A DNA stretch of 64,000 bases from Deferrivibrio essentukiensis (GTDB taxonomy: Bacteria > Chrysiogenota > Deferribacteres > Deferribacterales > Deferrivibrionaceae). The notes below the pieces were generated by a model, which did no database searches, was not told where the DNA came from, and worked only from the letters and a program-made list of their open reading frames with translations. The position numbers and the translations under genes were made by a program. How positions within the stretch are numbered: the stretch's first letter is position 1; every line of letters begins with the position of its first letter. Location of the stretch: NCBI RefSeq assembly GCF_020480685.1, contig NZ_JAJAFU010000001.1, positions 160,695 to 224,694 of the forward strand, given 5' to 3'. Below, in pieces: positions 8,455 to 18,304 of this stretch.

Positions 8455-10452
8455 TTATTCTAATTTAGTTATCTTCCTACTTAATTCAACCTTTTTGCCG
8501 TTAAGTGTCAAAACAATATCCATAAGGCTATTATCAAAGTTTACCCATGAAGGATAACCTAAATATAACAAAAGTTCATCATCTTCAGATAATTTCAGAT
8601 TAAAAAGTCCATTTTTAGAATTGGCAATTTTTCCATTCAACAAGACAGCAGGCACAGGCAGAATTTTGTTTGGTACTGTTGACCAGTGATATTTGAATTT
8701 TCCGCTGAGAGATACTTCAATATCTGTTATTTCACCTTTTATCCCTTTTAATCTTATGAGTGTATCGGGCTTGCCATCACTTTTAATCTCTTTTGTAGTA
8801 GAAGCAAAATCATTTTCACTTTTATGAACCGTAAAATTAATTTTTTGTTCAGGTAAATCATTTTCAAAAGACTTTACTATAAATTTAGGCGCAATAGCTT
8901 CAATTGCTGTTTCAAGGGAAAATAATATTGTTTCTTTAAAGCTATATTCAGGTAGAAAACCTATGAAATAATCTTTTTTGGGTGACTCTATTTTAAATGA
9001 ATATTCTTCAGGCTTCTCCGAATTTTTGATAATAATCTCCTCTTTTTTGGTAAGTATTAGCTTATTATCCCTGATTTCCCCCTCAAAAAGATATATGGGA
9101 GCTGCTGATTGCTTCATAAGTCCGGGTAATTTCGTAAGCATTAGCTCATATGAAATGTCCAATGGTGAAGGGTTGTATTTGTTTAACTTGAAATGGACAA
9201 GCTCCTTTATTTCATTTGAGTTAGTTATGACTAAGTTATTCTTTTCTATATTTTTAATATTGAGCTTACTATCTGCAATTATTTTTTCAAGAATAAGGTT
9301 ATTTCCCACGAAAAAAGCTTTTTCTTTGATTTTACTATAAACTTCCCCGGTGATTGTCCCTTTTCCACCAAATCCAATAATTGTCCCGGTTATGTTGTTA
9401 TCTTTTACAACAAATTCAATCTTCTGATTACATTTAAATGTAGAGCCTTTTGGTGAGCAGTCCCTTACGAAACTCAAGGTGTTGTTATTATGTTTTATAT
9501 TTGTAAGTTTATTTATTCTATCGCCAGATATTAAATCTCCTGTTAACTCTTCAAAATCTATTTTCACTATGGCATTTTCAGTTTTATGTGCCTGCTTTAT
9601 TTCAATTTTTGCCACTAAAGGCAACTTCTCTTGTTTGACCTTTTGAGATGGAAGTATGAAATTTTTTGTAAACTCTGTGTATTTTTTATTTTTAGCAGCT
9701 GTCTTTATTTCAAAACGATACTCACCTTTTTCATCTGTTATAGTTTCATAACCGTAGCCTAAGAGGCTTAATTTGGCGTTAAAAACAGGGTTTCCCTTAC
9801 TGTCTATAACTTTCCCTTTGATAATTATTGTACCTACATCCGTATTTGTAGATACAATTTCTTCGGACAATTTATAGTCGTTATAAGAAAGCTTAATCTT
9901 AAACCTATCAAGAAAAAACCTGTCTATGTTGGCGAGCATATAGTTTTTGACAATTTTATCAAAGTAGTCCGCAAACTCCATCAACGCAAAGCCATCGTCG
10001 GTTTTAATACTAATTAAAAAATTCTTATTTAATATAAAAATATTATATTCTGCTTTGAGGGCTTTTAGTGAGATAGGATTGATTAATACAGTAGATTCTT
10101 CACCAAAATCAACTTCTCTTCTTACAGGAAGTTTGGATTCTTGTATTTTTTTATTGTATAAAGATTTTGCAACAGTCGGATTTTTTGCAAAGTAAATAGA
10201 AATATCGACAGCAAAGTTTGTATTCCTGTTTATCCCCAATATTTTTTCATTTTGCTCATTATAATATGTATATGTATTTGATAAAACAACATAATCATCA
10301 TATCTTTTCTCCATTATACTTGTATAAAGCCATTTTTTATTCCCACCCTGCAGCTGGCTTGATTTTGGGAAAAAGTTGTACAGGTCATCAAGAGGGCCTG
10401 CAGAGAATATCACAAAAGGAAAAAGGATAAAAAATATTAAACTCTTAAGCAT
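8455..10452 (-). CDS. Exported protein with a carboxypeptidase-regulatory-like domain, unknown function
   Basis: 665 residues from the ATG at 10452, preceded by AAAAAGG; a GTG at 10467 is in frame but has no ribosome site. A clear Sec signal peptide (MLKSLIFFILFPFVIFSAG) exports it. At about residues 210-250 there is a carboxypeptidase-D regulatory-like beta-sandwich motif (GKVIDSKGNPVFNAKLSLLG ... TDEKGEYRFEI). The rest is beta-rich with no recognisable catalytic motif. Two cysteines (RDCSPKGSTFKCNQ) could form a disulfide. It is likely periplasmic or surface-exposed. The candidate small selenoprotein gene follows 18 bases downstream on the same strand, so the two may be co-transcribed. Function unknown. 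Confidence 0.7.
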   Translation of the reverse strand: MLKSLIFFILFPFVIFSAGPLDDLYNFFPKSSQLQGGNKKWLYTSIMEKRYDDYVVLSNTYTYYNEQNEKILGINRNTNFAVDISIYFAKNPTVAKSLYNKKIQESKLPVRREVDFGEESTVLINPISLKALKAEYNIFILNKNFLISIKTDDGFALMEFADYFDKIVKNYMLANIDRFFLDRFKIKLSYNDYKLSEEIVSTNTDVGTIIIKGKVIDSKGNPVFNAKLSLLGYGYETITDEKGEYRFEIKTAAKNKKYTEFTKNFILPSQKVKQEKLPLVAKIEIKQAHKTENAIVKIDFEELTGDLISGDRINKLTNIKHNNNTLSFVRDCSPKGSTFKCNQKIEFVVKDNNITGTIIGFGGKGTITGEVYSKIKEKAFFVGNNLILEKIIADSKLNIKNIEKNNLVITNSNEIKELVHFKLNKYNPSPLDISYELMLTKLPGLMKQSAAPIYLFEGEIRDNKLILTKKEEIIIKNSEKPEEYSFKIESPKKDYFIGFLPEYSFKETILFSLETAIEAIAPKFIVKSFENDLPEQKINFTVHKSENDFASTTKEIKSDGKPDTLIRLKGIKGEITDIEVSLSGKFKYHWSTVPNKILPVPAVLLNGKIANSKNGLFNLKLSEDDELLLYLGYPSWVNFDNSLMDIVLTLNGKKVELSRKITKLE

Positions 10453-10531
10453 AGGCCTTTTTTTCACAATTTTTATAAATTTTCAACAGAATAATTACTT
10501 GAAATTATTTGATATAGATTATGCCTTAAAA

Positions 10532-10560
10532 AAGTGCACACTTGGTTAAAATTTAACCAA
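10532..10560 (+). promoter_or_regulatory. Two adjoining palindromes upstream of amt
   Basis: AAGTG-CA-CACTT (10532-10543) overlaps by two bases TTGGTTAAA-A-TTTAACCAA (10542-10560), a perfect 9-bp inverted repeat with a 1-base centre. They lie about 50-75 bases upstream of a sigma-54-like promoter. That is a normal distance for an enhancer-binding activator such as NtrC or for another nitrogen regulator. The protein is not known. Confidence 0.5.
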
Positions 10561-10608
10561 GAATAATGCTTTTTAGTTAAATAATCCTATGAAAGCGCCA
10601 ATAATTTT

Positions 10609-10623
10609 TGGCATGAGTTTTGA
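10609..10623 (+). promoter_or_regulatory. Probable sigma-54 promoter of amt
   Basis: TGGCATG-AGTT-TTGA matches the -24/-12 consensus TGGCACG-N4-TTGC with GG in place and GA for GC at -12. Spacing is exact. Sigma-54 control is common for ammonium transporters under nitrogen limitation. The predicted start is near 10635, and the amt ATG is at 10654. Confidence 0.55.
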
Positions 10624-10653
10624 GTATTATTAAGGAAAACTTCGGAGGACGAT

Positions 10654-11937
10654 ATGAAAAAGTGGATATTTTATTTTATAATAACTATTTTTCCAATTTA
10701 TGGATTTGCATCGGAAGGTGCGAAGATAAATGGTGGGGATACTGCTTGGATGATTGTTGCTACCGCTTTGGTCATGTTGATGACTCCTGCGGGGTTAGCA
10801 CTATTTTATGGCGGTATGACAAGGACAAAAAATATTTTAAATACTATTGGCATGAGCTTTGTTTCTTATGCTGCAGCTTCTGTATTGTGGATTCTTTTTA
10901 TATACAGTCTTGCATTTGGTGATGATTTTGGTGGAGTAATAGGTGGATTTAATTATATTTTATTCCATAATATTAAAATAACAGATATCGAAGGGACAAT
11001 TCCAAAAATCCTTTTTGCTACATTTCAAATGACATTTGCTGGTATAGCACTTGCTTTAGTAAGTGGCTCAGTTGTGGAGAGAATAAAGTTTAGTTTTTGG
11101 ATGATATTTGGAGTCCTGTGGCTTACCTTTGTCTATGCACCAATTACTCATTGGGTATGGGGCGGCGGATTTATAGGCAATATGGGAGCATTAGATTTTG
11201 CAGGTGGGACTGTTATTCATATAAATGCAGGTGTAACAGGGTTGGTTTTAGCTCTTTTATCAGGAAAAAGAAGGGATTATGGCAAGACGGCAATTATCCC
11301 ATCTTCGATAGTTTTAACAGTGTTTGGCGCAGCTCTACTTTGGTTTGGATGGTTTGGATTTAATGCAGGCAGTCAGCTTGCTGCAGATGCAATAGCAGCT
11401 AACGCATTTTTGGTTACAAATACTTCGGCCGCCAGCGGAGTTTTAGCTTGGTTGTTAGTTGAAAGGGTGGTAACAAAAAAGGTTACTCTACTTGGTGCAG
11501 CTTCAGGAGCAGTAGCAGGGCTTGTAGCAATAACCCCGGCCGCAGGATTTGTATCTGCAGGTTCTTCTATAATATTTGGTTTTTTATCAGGGATATTGGG
11601 ATTTGTAGGGGTTTTTGTGCTTAAAAGCAAGCTCAAATATGATGATTCTCTTGATGCCTTTGGAGTCCACGGATTGTGTGGTATTTTAGGTGCTCTTTTG
11701 ACGGGTATTTTTGCTGACCCCGAAATTAATGCCATAGGTAAAGGTCTGCTTTACGGAAATCCTTACCAAGTATGGATACAGTTTGTTTCAGTTATTGTAA
11801 CAATAGTTTATTCAGCAGTACTTACTATCATCCTGTTTTATGTCACTAAATTGTTTGTAAATGTAAGGGTCGATGATGAGTCTGAGCTTAGAGGCCTTGA
11901 CGAAGTTGAACACGGAGAAAGAGGGTTTAATATATAA
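10654..11937 (+). CDS. amt: Ammonium transporter, Amt family
   Basis: 427 residues. Trimeric channel moving ammonium/ammonia across the inner membrane. An N-terminal signal-like segment (KKWIFYFIITIFPIYGFAS) precedes 11 membrane helices, as in other Gram-negative Amt proteins. Seen: GDTAWMIVATALVMLMTPAGLALFYGG, the central HINAGVTGLVLALL containing the first conductance His, and DDSLDAFGVHGLCGILGALLTG with the second. RBS CGGAGGACGAT precedes the ATG. No glnK/P-II gene is adjacent, unlike many amt loci. Regulation is probably by sigma-54 and the palindromes upstream. Confidence 0.97.
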   Translation: MKKWIFYFIITIFPIYGFASEGAKINGGDTAWMIVATALVMLMTPAGLALFYGGMTRTKNILNTIGMSFVSYAAASVLWILFIYSLAFGDDFGGVIGGFNYILFHNIKITDIEGTIPKILFATFQMTFAGIALALVSGSVVERIKFSFWMIFGVLWLTFVYAPITHWVWGGGFIGNMGALDFAGGTVIHINAGVTGLVLALLSGKRRDYGKTAIIPSSIVLTVFGAALLWFGWFGFNAGSQLAADAIAANAFLVTNTSAASGVLAWLLVERVVTKKVTLLGAASGAVAGLVAITPAAGFVSAGSSIIFGFLSGILGFVGVFVLKSKLKYDDSLDAFGVHGLCGILGALLTGIFADPEINAIGKGLLYGNPYQVWIQFVSVIVTIVYSAVLTIILFYVTKLFVNVRVDDESELRGLDEVEHGERGFNI

Positions 11938-11944
11938 TTTTAAG

Positions 11945-11963
11945 AGCGGGGCAAGTCCCCGCT
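11945..11963 (+). terminator. Hairpin between convergent amt and terC
   Basis: AGCGGGG-CAAGT-CCCCGCT, a perfect 7-bp GC-rich stem, with no T-run on the plus strand. It overlaps the terC stop codon. Likely ends transcription in one or both directions. Confidence 0.6.
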
Positions 11964-12678
11964 AATTGCTTTGTGCAATTTTCTTCCTTTTCGCTATTAT
12001 CGTCATAGTTTCTACAAAGCCTGAAAAGCCCATCGCAAAATATAGATAACCTTTTGGAATATGAAAATGTGCCCCTTCGGCCACAAGCGTAACACCTATT
12101 AAAAGTAAAAAACTCAGGGCAAGCATTTTTATTGAGAGGTGTTGCTCAATAAAGTGGCTTATCTTTTCAGCGGCGAAAAGCATTACAAACATTGCAATAA
12201 TTATTGCCCCAATCATGGCTGCCAAATTGTGCCCGATGCCTACTGCAGTTATTACCGAATCAAGAGAAAAGACTATATCAAAAAGCCCAATTTGGACTAC
12301 TACAGCAGTTAAGGTAATCTGTTTTAAGCCTTCTTCTTCCTTATGATTATCCTCATCTACAAGATTATGAATTTCATGTGTCCCTTTATAAATTAGAAAA
12401 AGTCCGCCTAACAGAAGGATTAAATCTTTGAAGGAAATTCCTTTATCAAATACTGTAAATAGAGGATTTGTCAGCATCATGAGCCACGTAATGCTGAGCA
12501 GTAGAAGTAACCTTGTTACAAGTGCTAATGCTATGCCTAATTTTCTTCCAAGTTTTTGTTGATGTTCAGGTAGTTTCCCGGAAAGGATTGATATTACTAC
12601 TATATTATCAACACCTAATACAATTTCAAGTATACTTAGCGTTAATAGGCTAACAAAGAAGGCTGATGAAATTTCCAT
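11962..12678 (-). CDS. TerC-family integral membrane protein
   Basis: 238 residues, seven to nine hydrophobic segments. Contains the family signatures LEIVLGVDNIVVISIL near the N-terminus and GLFDIVFSLDSVITAVGI in the middle; the acidic residues in these helices are thought to bind a cation. TerC proteins are linked to tellurite resistance and, in recent work on the family, to manganese export during protein secretion. A charged loop (IHNLVDEDNHKEEEG) separates the two halves. It lies 8 bases after the M3 peptidase and is probably in the same transcript. The family is clear; the transported ion is inferred from relatives. Confidence 0.88.
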   Translation of the reverse strand: MEISSAFFVSLLTLSILEIVLGVDNIVVISILSGKLPEHQQKLGRKLGIALALVTRLLLLLSITWLMMLTNPLFTVFDKGISFKDLILLLGGLFLIYKGTHEIHNLVDEDNHKEEEGLKQITLTAVVVQIGLFDIVFSLDSVITAVGIGHNLAAMIGAIIIAMFVMLFAAEKISHFIEQHLSIKMLALSFLLLIGVTLVAEGAHFHIPKGYLYFAMGFSGFVETMTIIAKRKKIAQSN

Positions 12679-12686
12679 ATTTTACC

Positions 12687-14621
12687 TCACAAAATGCCAC
12701 AAAGTTTTAAAAGATTTTTATTGTCAACTTTTCTACCTGCAAACTTCTCGTAAGCTTCTGTAATATTTATGCTACCACCTTTTGATAATACGTTGTCAAC
12801 AAAATTGTCGGCGAGTTTTTTGTCAAATATATTGTTTTCTACAAACAGATAAAATGCATCAGCACTGAGTCTTTCAGCCCATTTGTAGCTGTAATATCCG
12901 GCAGCATAGCCACCTGAAAATATATGGGAAAATTGATTTTCAAATAGTACATATTCAGGCACTTCAAACAGAGAAGTTTTTTCTCTTATCTGTTTAAGGA
13001 TATTGTGAGCAGTATCAAAGTCAGTGACATTTTTATGATGAATCTCCATATCAAATATGGCAAACTCAAGCTGTCTTAAAAACATTATGCCTGAGTTAAA
13101 GTTTTTTATCTTTTTTAATGTTTTTTTCATATCGTCAGGCATTTTTTCGCCTGATTTATAATGACTTGCAATCATATCTAAAACTTCACTTTCGAAATAA
13201 AAATTTTCTAAAAACTGTGAAGGAAATTCTACTACATCCCACTTCACGCCATTTATTCCGCTTACAAAAATATTGTCTACGTTACTTAAAAGATGATGCA
13301 AAGCATGTCCCATTTCGTGAAAGAGTGTTTCTACATCTGAAGGTCTTAAAAGGGAGCATATTCTTGATGTTGACTTTGGAAAATTTGCTACCACAAAGGC
13401 TGACGGAAGGTGAGTATTCCCTTTTAAATCTTTAAATCGTGTTTCATAGTCATGCATCCATGCCCCATCCCTTTTCCCTTTTCTCGCCTCTAAGTCCATG
13501 TAAAGTCTGCCGATAATTTTTCCATTCTTTTTTAAATTGAAAGCATCTGCTTTTTTGTGCCATAGAGGGATATCAACTTTTTCAAAAGCAATACCTAAAA
13601 ATTTTTCCAGGAAAGAAAACATTCCTTTTACTACACGCTCTTTTTCAAAATACACCCTGAAATCTTCATCTTTGTATCCAAATTTTTTTATTTTTAACTT
13701 TTCTGACAAAAATGCCGTATCGTAAGGCATTATTTTGCTTATTCCAAATTCACGGGCAATATCTTTTAGCTCTGCTAATTCACTTTCTGCCTTTTTTTTA
13801 CAAGGCTCTATCATTTCATAAAGGAAGTCTAAAACTTGCTGCGGAGTGTTTGCATCTTTTGTGGCAAGGGATAGCTCGGCATAATTTTTAAATTCTAAAA
13901 TCTTTGCCATTTCATCTCTTAACAAAAGTATTTCGGATATAATTTCACTATTTTGTTTAGCTCTCGTGTAGTAATGTTTGTACATATGCTCCCTTTTTTC
14001 TCTGTTGTTGCAGAATGTCATGAATGATATATAGCTTGGAGCATGAAGCGTAAATTCAAATGTATTCCCTTTTTTATATGTGGCCTTATCTGATTCGGGC
14101 ATATCTTTGATATCTGCCTCATCTGCCTGCATTTTAAAGGCATTAGTATCGTTTAATACATTTTGAAAGAAATTGTTAGTAAGCTCACTCAGCTTCAAAT
14201 TTATCTCTTTAATTCTCTTTTTCTTGTCCTTTTCAAGGCCTACACCTGAAAGTTCATAATCTCTTATTAAGTTGGTCAACACTTCCTTTTTTTCAGTATC
14301 AATTTGAAATTGATTCTGATAAGTTTTAAGCTTTTGGTAAATATCTTCATCCTGAGAAAGCTGTGTATGAAATTCTGTAAGGTAGTTAATAGCTTTGGAA
14401 TATTCTTTTTGGGTAATTTTGCTGTTTTTTACTGAGTTTAAATGGGAAAGAGGGGTGAATTCCAACCCTACTGGGTAAGTGGTTTCCTGATATTTTGATA
14501 AAAAATTATCGTCAATGTCACCATTTTTAATGTTGTTAATTTTTTCTTCAGTTTCGCTGATTAATGCTTTTAAACGTTTTGCTGAGCCTTTTGTCTCAAA
14601 TTTGCTGATATCACAAAACAT
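12687..14621 (-). CDS. M3-family oligopeptidase (zinc metallopeptidase)
   Basis: 644 residues. Contains the M3 zinc signature FHEMGHALHH at about residue 434, with FPSQFLENF and the downstream GGYAAGYYSYKWAE typical of the OpdA/Dcp (M3A) branch. These cytoplasmic enzymes cut short peptides released by protein and signal-peptide degradation. There is no signal peptide. Length is slightly under the usual 680. A GGAGGC ribosome site precedes the ATG at 14621. It is followed by terC and diverges from aconitase. Whether it prefers endo- or dipeptidyl-carboxypeptidase action cannot be told. Confidence 0.92.
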   Translation of the reverse strand: MFCDISKFETKGSAKRLKALISETEEKINNIKNGDIDDNFLSKYQETTYPVGLEFTPLSHLNSVKNSKITQKEYSKAINYLTEFHTQLSQDEDIYQKLKTYQNQFQIDTEKKEVLTNLIRDYELSGVGLEKDKKKRIKEINLKLSELTNNFFQNVLNDTNAFKMQADEADIKDMPESDKATYKKGNTFEFTLHAPSYISFMTFCNNREKREHMYKHYYTRAKQNSEIISEILLLRDEMAKILEFKNYAELSLATKDANTPQQVLDFLYEMIEPCKKKAESELAELKDIAREFGISKIMPYDTAFLSEKLKIKKFGYKDEDFRVYFEKERVVKGMFSFLEKFLGIAFEKVDIPLWHKKADAFNLKKNGKIIGRLYMDLEARKGKRDGAWMHDYETRFKDLKGNTHLPSAFVVANFPKSTSRICSLLRPSDVETLFHEMGHALHHLLSNVDNIFVSGINGVKWDVVEFPSQFLENFYFESEVLDMIASHYKSGEKMPDDMKKTLKKIKNFNSGIMFLRQLEFAIFDMEIHHKNVTDFDTAHNILKQIREKTSLFEVPEYVLFENQFSHIFSGGYAAGYYSYKWAERLSADAFYLFVENNIFDKKLADNFVDNVLSKGGSINITEAYEKFAGRKVDNKNLLKLCGIL

Positions 14622-14708
14622 GTTGCCTCCAAATATATTTGTTATTTTTTGTAGTTATGTTATAATAATTTTAAAATAGTGTAAACCAATTAAATAATGA
14701 GGTGAAAC

Positions 14709-17342
14709 ATGGAAAAAGAAAAATTTATCAAATATTTTGAACATGAAAATAAAAAATATCAATATTTTGACATTTCAGAGTTATCGCCGGAGGTTAAAAA
14801 TCTACCCTTTTCAATAAGGGTACTTCTTGAAAATATTTTAAGAAAGTATGACGGTAAAATAGTCAAAGATGAACATATTAATGAAATATTAGAGTATAAA
14901 GGGAAATATGACAAGCCATTTGAAATACCTTTTTATCCGGCAAGAGTGTTAATGCAGGATTTTACCGGCGTACCCTGTGTGGTTGACCTTGCAATGCTTA
15001 GAGATGCAGTTAATGAAAAAGGGCTGGATGCCTCCATGATTAATCCTCAGGTGCCAGTGGAGCTTATATGTGATCACTCTGTTCAGATAGATTATTATGG
15101 TGCTTCTGATGCGCTTAATAAAAATGTTGCCCTTGAATACAGCCGAAATAGTGAAAGATACAAATTATTAAAATGGGCGCAGAAAAGTTTTGAAAATTTC
15201 AAAGTAGTTCCGCCAAATTCAGGAATTTGCCATCAGGTAAATCTTGAGTATCTTGGCAGAGTAGCTATGACAGATGAGGTAGGTGGCTCAGACTTAGTTT
15301 TCCCCGATACTGTTGTAGGGACAGATTCTCACACACCTATGATAAATGGTATAGGTGTACTTGGTTGGGGGGTTGGTGGTATTGAAGCTGAAGCTGTTGC
15401 ACTGGGGCAGCCTTATTTTATGGCACTTCCAGAAGTAATAGGTGTGAGACTCTATGGAGAATTGAAAGAAGGGGTAACAGCTACCGATTTAATTTTAACA
15501 ATTACGGAGATGTTAAGAAAATATAAAGTAGTAGGTAAATTTGTCGAATTCTTTGGGCAGGGTGTTTTGAATCTTCCTATTCCGGACAGGGCTACCATTT
15601 CCAATATGACTCCTGAATGCGGGTCTACTGTCAATTTCTTTCCTGTAGACAGTCATGTTGTTGATTTTCTGGGAAGGACAAATAGGAAGAATTATGCGAC
15701 ACTTACTGAAAAGTTTTACAAGCTCAGCGGTATGTTTTTCAAGGGGGATGAGAATCCAAAATATACCGATTTATTAGAGCTTGACTTGTCAAAGGTGGAG
15801 CCTTGCCTTGCAGGACCTTCAAGACCTCAGGATAAAATTTTCCTTAAAGATATCAAGGTGAAATTTGATGAAATAATTGAAAATAAATATAGCCAAACCG
15901 AAATTGTACTAAATGATGAAAGGGTTACCTTAAAAGATGGCAGTGTTGTGATAGCTGCAATCACCTCATGTACAAATACTTCAAACCCTTCTGTAATGAT
16001 TGGTGCAGGACTTGTTGCTAGGAAAGCCGTAGAAAAAGGGTTAAAGGTTAAACCATATGTAAAAACCTCCCTTGCTCCAGGTTCCAAAGTAGTTACAGAT
16101 TATCTAAAAAAGTCAAACCTTTTGCCATACTTGGAAGCACTTGGTTTTCATGTTGCAGCCTATGGATGTACCACTTGTATAGGCAACAGCGGTCCACTTA
16201 ACCCTGTAATTGAAAAGGCAATAGTTGATAACAAGTTAAATGTTGCTTCCGTATTGTCAGGCAACAGAAATTTTGAAGCAAGGGTACATAACAGGGTCAG
16301 GTCAAATTTTCTTGCATCCCCTATGCTTGTGGTTGCTTTTGCCATTGCGGGAAAAGTAAATATTGATATGGATAAAGAGCCACTTGGATATAACCCTAAC
16401 GGTGAGCCGGTATATCTAAAAGATATATGGCCAAGCCAGGAAGAGATAGCAGAATATGTTCAGAACAGTATAGACCCGGAATTTTACAAAAAAGAGTATA
16501 GCGTAATTTTTGATGGCGATAAATTCTGGCAGAGTCTTGATGCTGAAAAGAGTAAAGTATATAGCTGGGATGAAAATTCTACTTACATCAAAAAACCACC
16601 TTTTGTGGATGATTTTGATAAAGTAAAAGATAATGGTGATATAAATGATGCTTATGCGCTTCTTGTTTTGGGGGACAGTGTAACTACTGACCATATTTCC
16701 CCGGCAGGCTCTATTCCAAAAGATTACCCTGCAGGGAGATATCTTCTTGAGCATGGAGTAAAGGTTGAGGATTTCAATTCTTACGGTTCAAGAAGGGGGA
16801 ATCATGAGGTTATGATGAGGGGTACATTTGCAAATGTCAGAATAAAAAATAGATTGGTTGCGCCAAAAGAGGGTGGATTTACCGTTAAATTTCCTGAAAA
16901 AGAAGAAGGATATGTTTTTGATATTGCTATGCAATATTTAAAGGAAGGAAGAAACCTCATTGTCCTTGGCAAAAAAGAATATGGGAGTGGCTCATCAAGG
17001 GATTGGGCGGCAAAAGGGACAGTGCTTCTTGGTGTAAAGGCTGTAATAGCAGAGAGTTTTGAGAGGATTCATAAGAGCAATCTTGTAGGAATGGGTGTCT
17101 TGCCGCTGCAGTTTAGGGAAGGTCAGTCTTATGAAAGTCTTGGAATAAGCGGAAATGAAAAATTTTCGATTTTAGGGCTTGGTGATTTAAAGCCCGGGCA
17201 AATTTTAAAAGTTATAGCCGAAAAAGAGGATGGTGCAAAGATAGAATTTGAAGCCCTTTCAAGACTTGATACTGAAATAGAGGTAGAGTACTATAAATCT
17301 GGTGGAATATTACCTTATGTGCTAAAGAAATTTGTGGGGTAA
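14709..17342 (+). CDS. acnA: Aconitate hydratase, AcnA/IRP1 type
   Basis: 877 residues. Interconverts citrate and isocitrate in the TCA cycle through a [4Fe-4S] cluster. Cluster cysteines are visible at about 421 (SCTNTSNPSVM), 487 and 490 (YGCTTCIGN), matching the IRP1/AcnA spacing. Other motifs are DSHTPMINGIGVLGWGVGGIEAE and the swivel-domain GSGSSRDWAAKG. Start ATG at 14709 with TGAGGTG upstream. It diverges from the M3 peptidase; TATAAT near 14661-14666 may be its -10 box. The DNA methyltransferase gene follows after 17 bases but is functionally unrelated. Confidence 0.98.
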   Translation: MEKEKFIKYFEHENKKYQYFDISELSPEVKNLPFSIRVLLENILRKYDGKIVKDEHINEILEYKGKYDKPFEIPFYPARVLMQDFTGVPCVVDLAMLRDAVNEKGLDASMINPQVPVELICDHSVQIDYYGASDALNKNVALEYSRNSERYKLLKWAQKSFENFKVVPPNSGICHQVNLEYLGRVAMTDEVGGSDLVFPDTVVGTDSHTPMINGIGVLGWGVGGIEAEAVALGQPYFMALPEVIGVRLYGELKEGVTATDLILTITEMLRKYKVVGKFVEFFGQGVLNLPIPDRATISNMTPECGSTVNFFPVDSHVVDFLGRTNRKNYATLTEKFYKLSGMFFKGDENPKYTDLLELDLSKVEPCLAGPSRPQDKIFLKDIKVKFDEIIENKYSQTEIVLNDERVTLKDGSVVIAAITSCTNTSNPSVMIGAGLVARKAVEKGLKVKPYVKTSLAPGSKVVTDYLKKSNLLPYLEALGFHVAAYGCTTCIGNSGPLNPVIEKAIVDNKLNVASVLSGNRNFEARVHNRVRSNFLASPMLVVAFAIAGKVNIDMDKEPLGYNPNGEPVYLKDIWPSQEEIAEYVQNSIDPEFYKKEYSVIFDGDKFWQSLDAEKSKVYSWDENSTYIKKPPFVDDFDKVKDNGDINDAYALLVLGDSVTTDHISPAGSIPKDYPAGRYLLEHGVKVEDFNSYGSRRGNHEVMMRGTFANVRIKNRLVAPKEGGFTVKFPEKEEGYVFDIAMQYLKEGRNLIVLGKKEYGSGSSRDWAAKGTVLLGVKAVIAESFERIHKSNLVGMGVLPLQFREGQSYESLGISGNEKFSILGLGDLKPGQILKVIAEKEDGAKIEFEALSRLDTEIEVEYYKSGGILPYVLKKFVG

Positions 17343-17359
17343 AAAATCGAGAGGTTGCA

Positions 17360-18304
17360 ATGGCAAAACCATTTGTTAAATGGGCGGGCGGGAAATCTCA
17401 GCTTTTAGATGAAATTGGTAAAACAATACCTGCCTGCTTTAAATACAAAAAATTTACTTTTATTGAGCCTTTTGTTGGTGGAGGTGCAGTTTTATTTTAT
17501 ATGATTGAAAATTATCCCGAATTGGAAAAAATAGTTATAAATGATATTAATTCTGATTTGATAAGTACTTACAATGTAATAAAAAATGATATAAATGAAC
17601 TGATTTTAGTCTTGAAAGAATTGGAAAAAGAATATCACTTACTTGAAGACAATTTAGATGCAAAAAAACATTTTTATTATTCAAAAAGGGACGAATTTAA
17701 TATGCGAGGTTCAAAACCAACTATGCAGGCAGCTTTGTTTATTTTTCTGAACCGCACATGTTTTAATGGTTTATATCGTGTAAACCGTAAAAATGAATTT
17801 AACGTTCCTATAGGTAGTTACAAAAAGCCCATGATTTGCGATGAGGAAAATTTAAGAGCAGTAAATAAAGCATTACAAAAAGTAATTATATTAAATGAAG
17901 ATTTTGAAGAAACATTGAAATATGCTGAGGAGGAAACTTTATTTTATTTTGACCCTCCATACAAACCTTTAAGTAAAACCTCCAGTTTTAATTCTTATTC
18001 AAAAGAAGAGTTTGACGATGCGGCTCAAATAAGACTCTCTAATTTTTGTAAAAAATTAGATTCTTTAGGTTATTGTTGGATTTTAAGCAATTCCGATGTA
18101 AAAGGAAAAAATCCGAACGACAACTTTTTTGATGACTTATACAGTGAATTTCATATAAAAAGGGTGTTTGCAAGAAGGAATATAAACTCAAATCCGGATA
18201 AAAGAGGAGAATTGACAGAACTGTTAATAACAAATTTTTCTTTAAATGAAATGGAGCTTATGGATGGACAGAGAAAAAGCACATTTACTACTTCAGGAAC
18301 TTAA
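17360..18304 (+). CDS. DNA adenine methyltransferase, Dam/M.DpnII type (GATC)
   Basis: 314 residues. Transfers methyl from S-adenosylmethionine to adenine N6. Opens with PFVKWAGGKSQLLDEI, the cofactor motif of the Dam family; FIEPFVGGGAVLFY and the catalytic FDPPYKPL (about residue 197) follow. FLNRTCFNGLYRVNRKNEFNVP is the target-recognition segment typical of GATC-specific enzymes. Next come a nuclease and a second methyltransferase with overlapping ends, so this is the first gene of a restriction-modification cassette. It is coupled closely to acnA (17 bases). The cassette sits between housekeeping genes, which suggests insertion. GATC specificity is inferred from family resemblance. Confidence 0.9.
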   Translation: MAKPFVKWAGGKSQLLDEIGKTIPACFKYKKFTFIEPFVGGGAVLFYMIENYPELEKIVINDINSDLISTYNVIKNDINELILVLKELEKEYHLLEDNLDAKKHFYYSKRDEFNMRGSKPTMQAALFIFLNRTCFNGLYRVNRKNEFNVPIGSYKKPMICDEENLRAVNKALQKVIILNEDFEETLKYAEEETLFYFDPPYKPLSKTSSFNSYSKEEFDDAAQIRLSNFCKKLDSLGYCWILSNSDVKGKNPNDNFFDDLYSEFHIKRVFARRNINSNPDKRGELTELLITNFSLNEMELMDGQRKSTFTTSGT

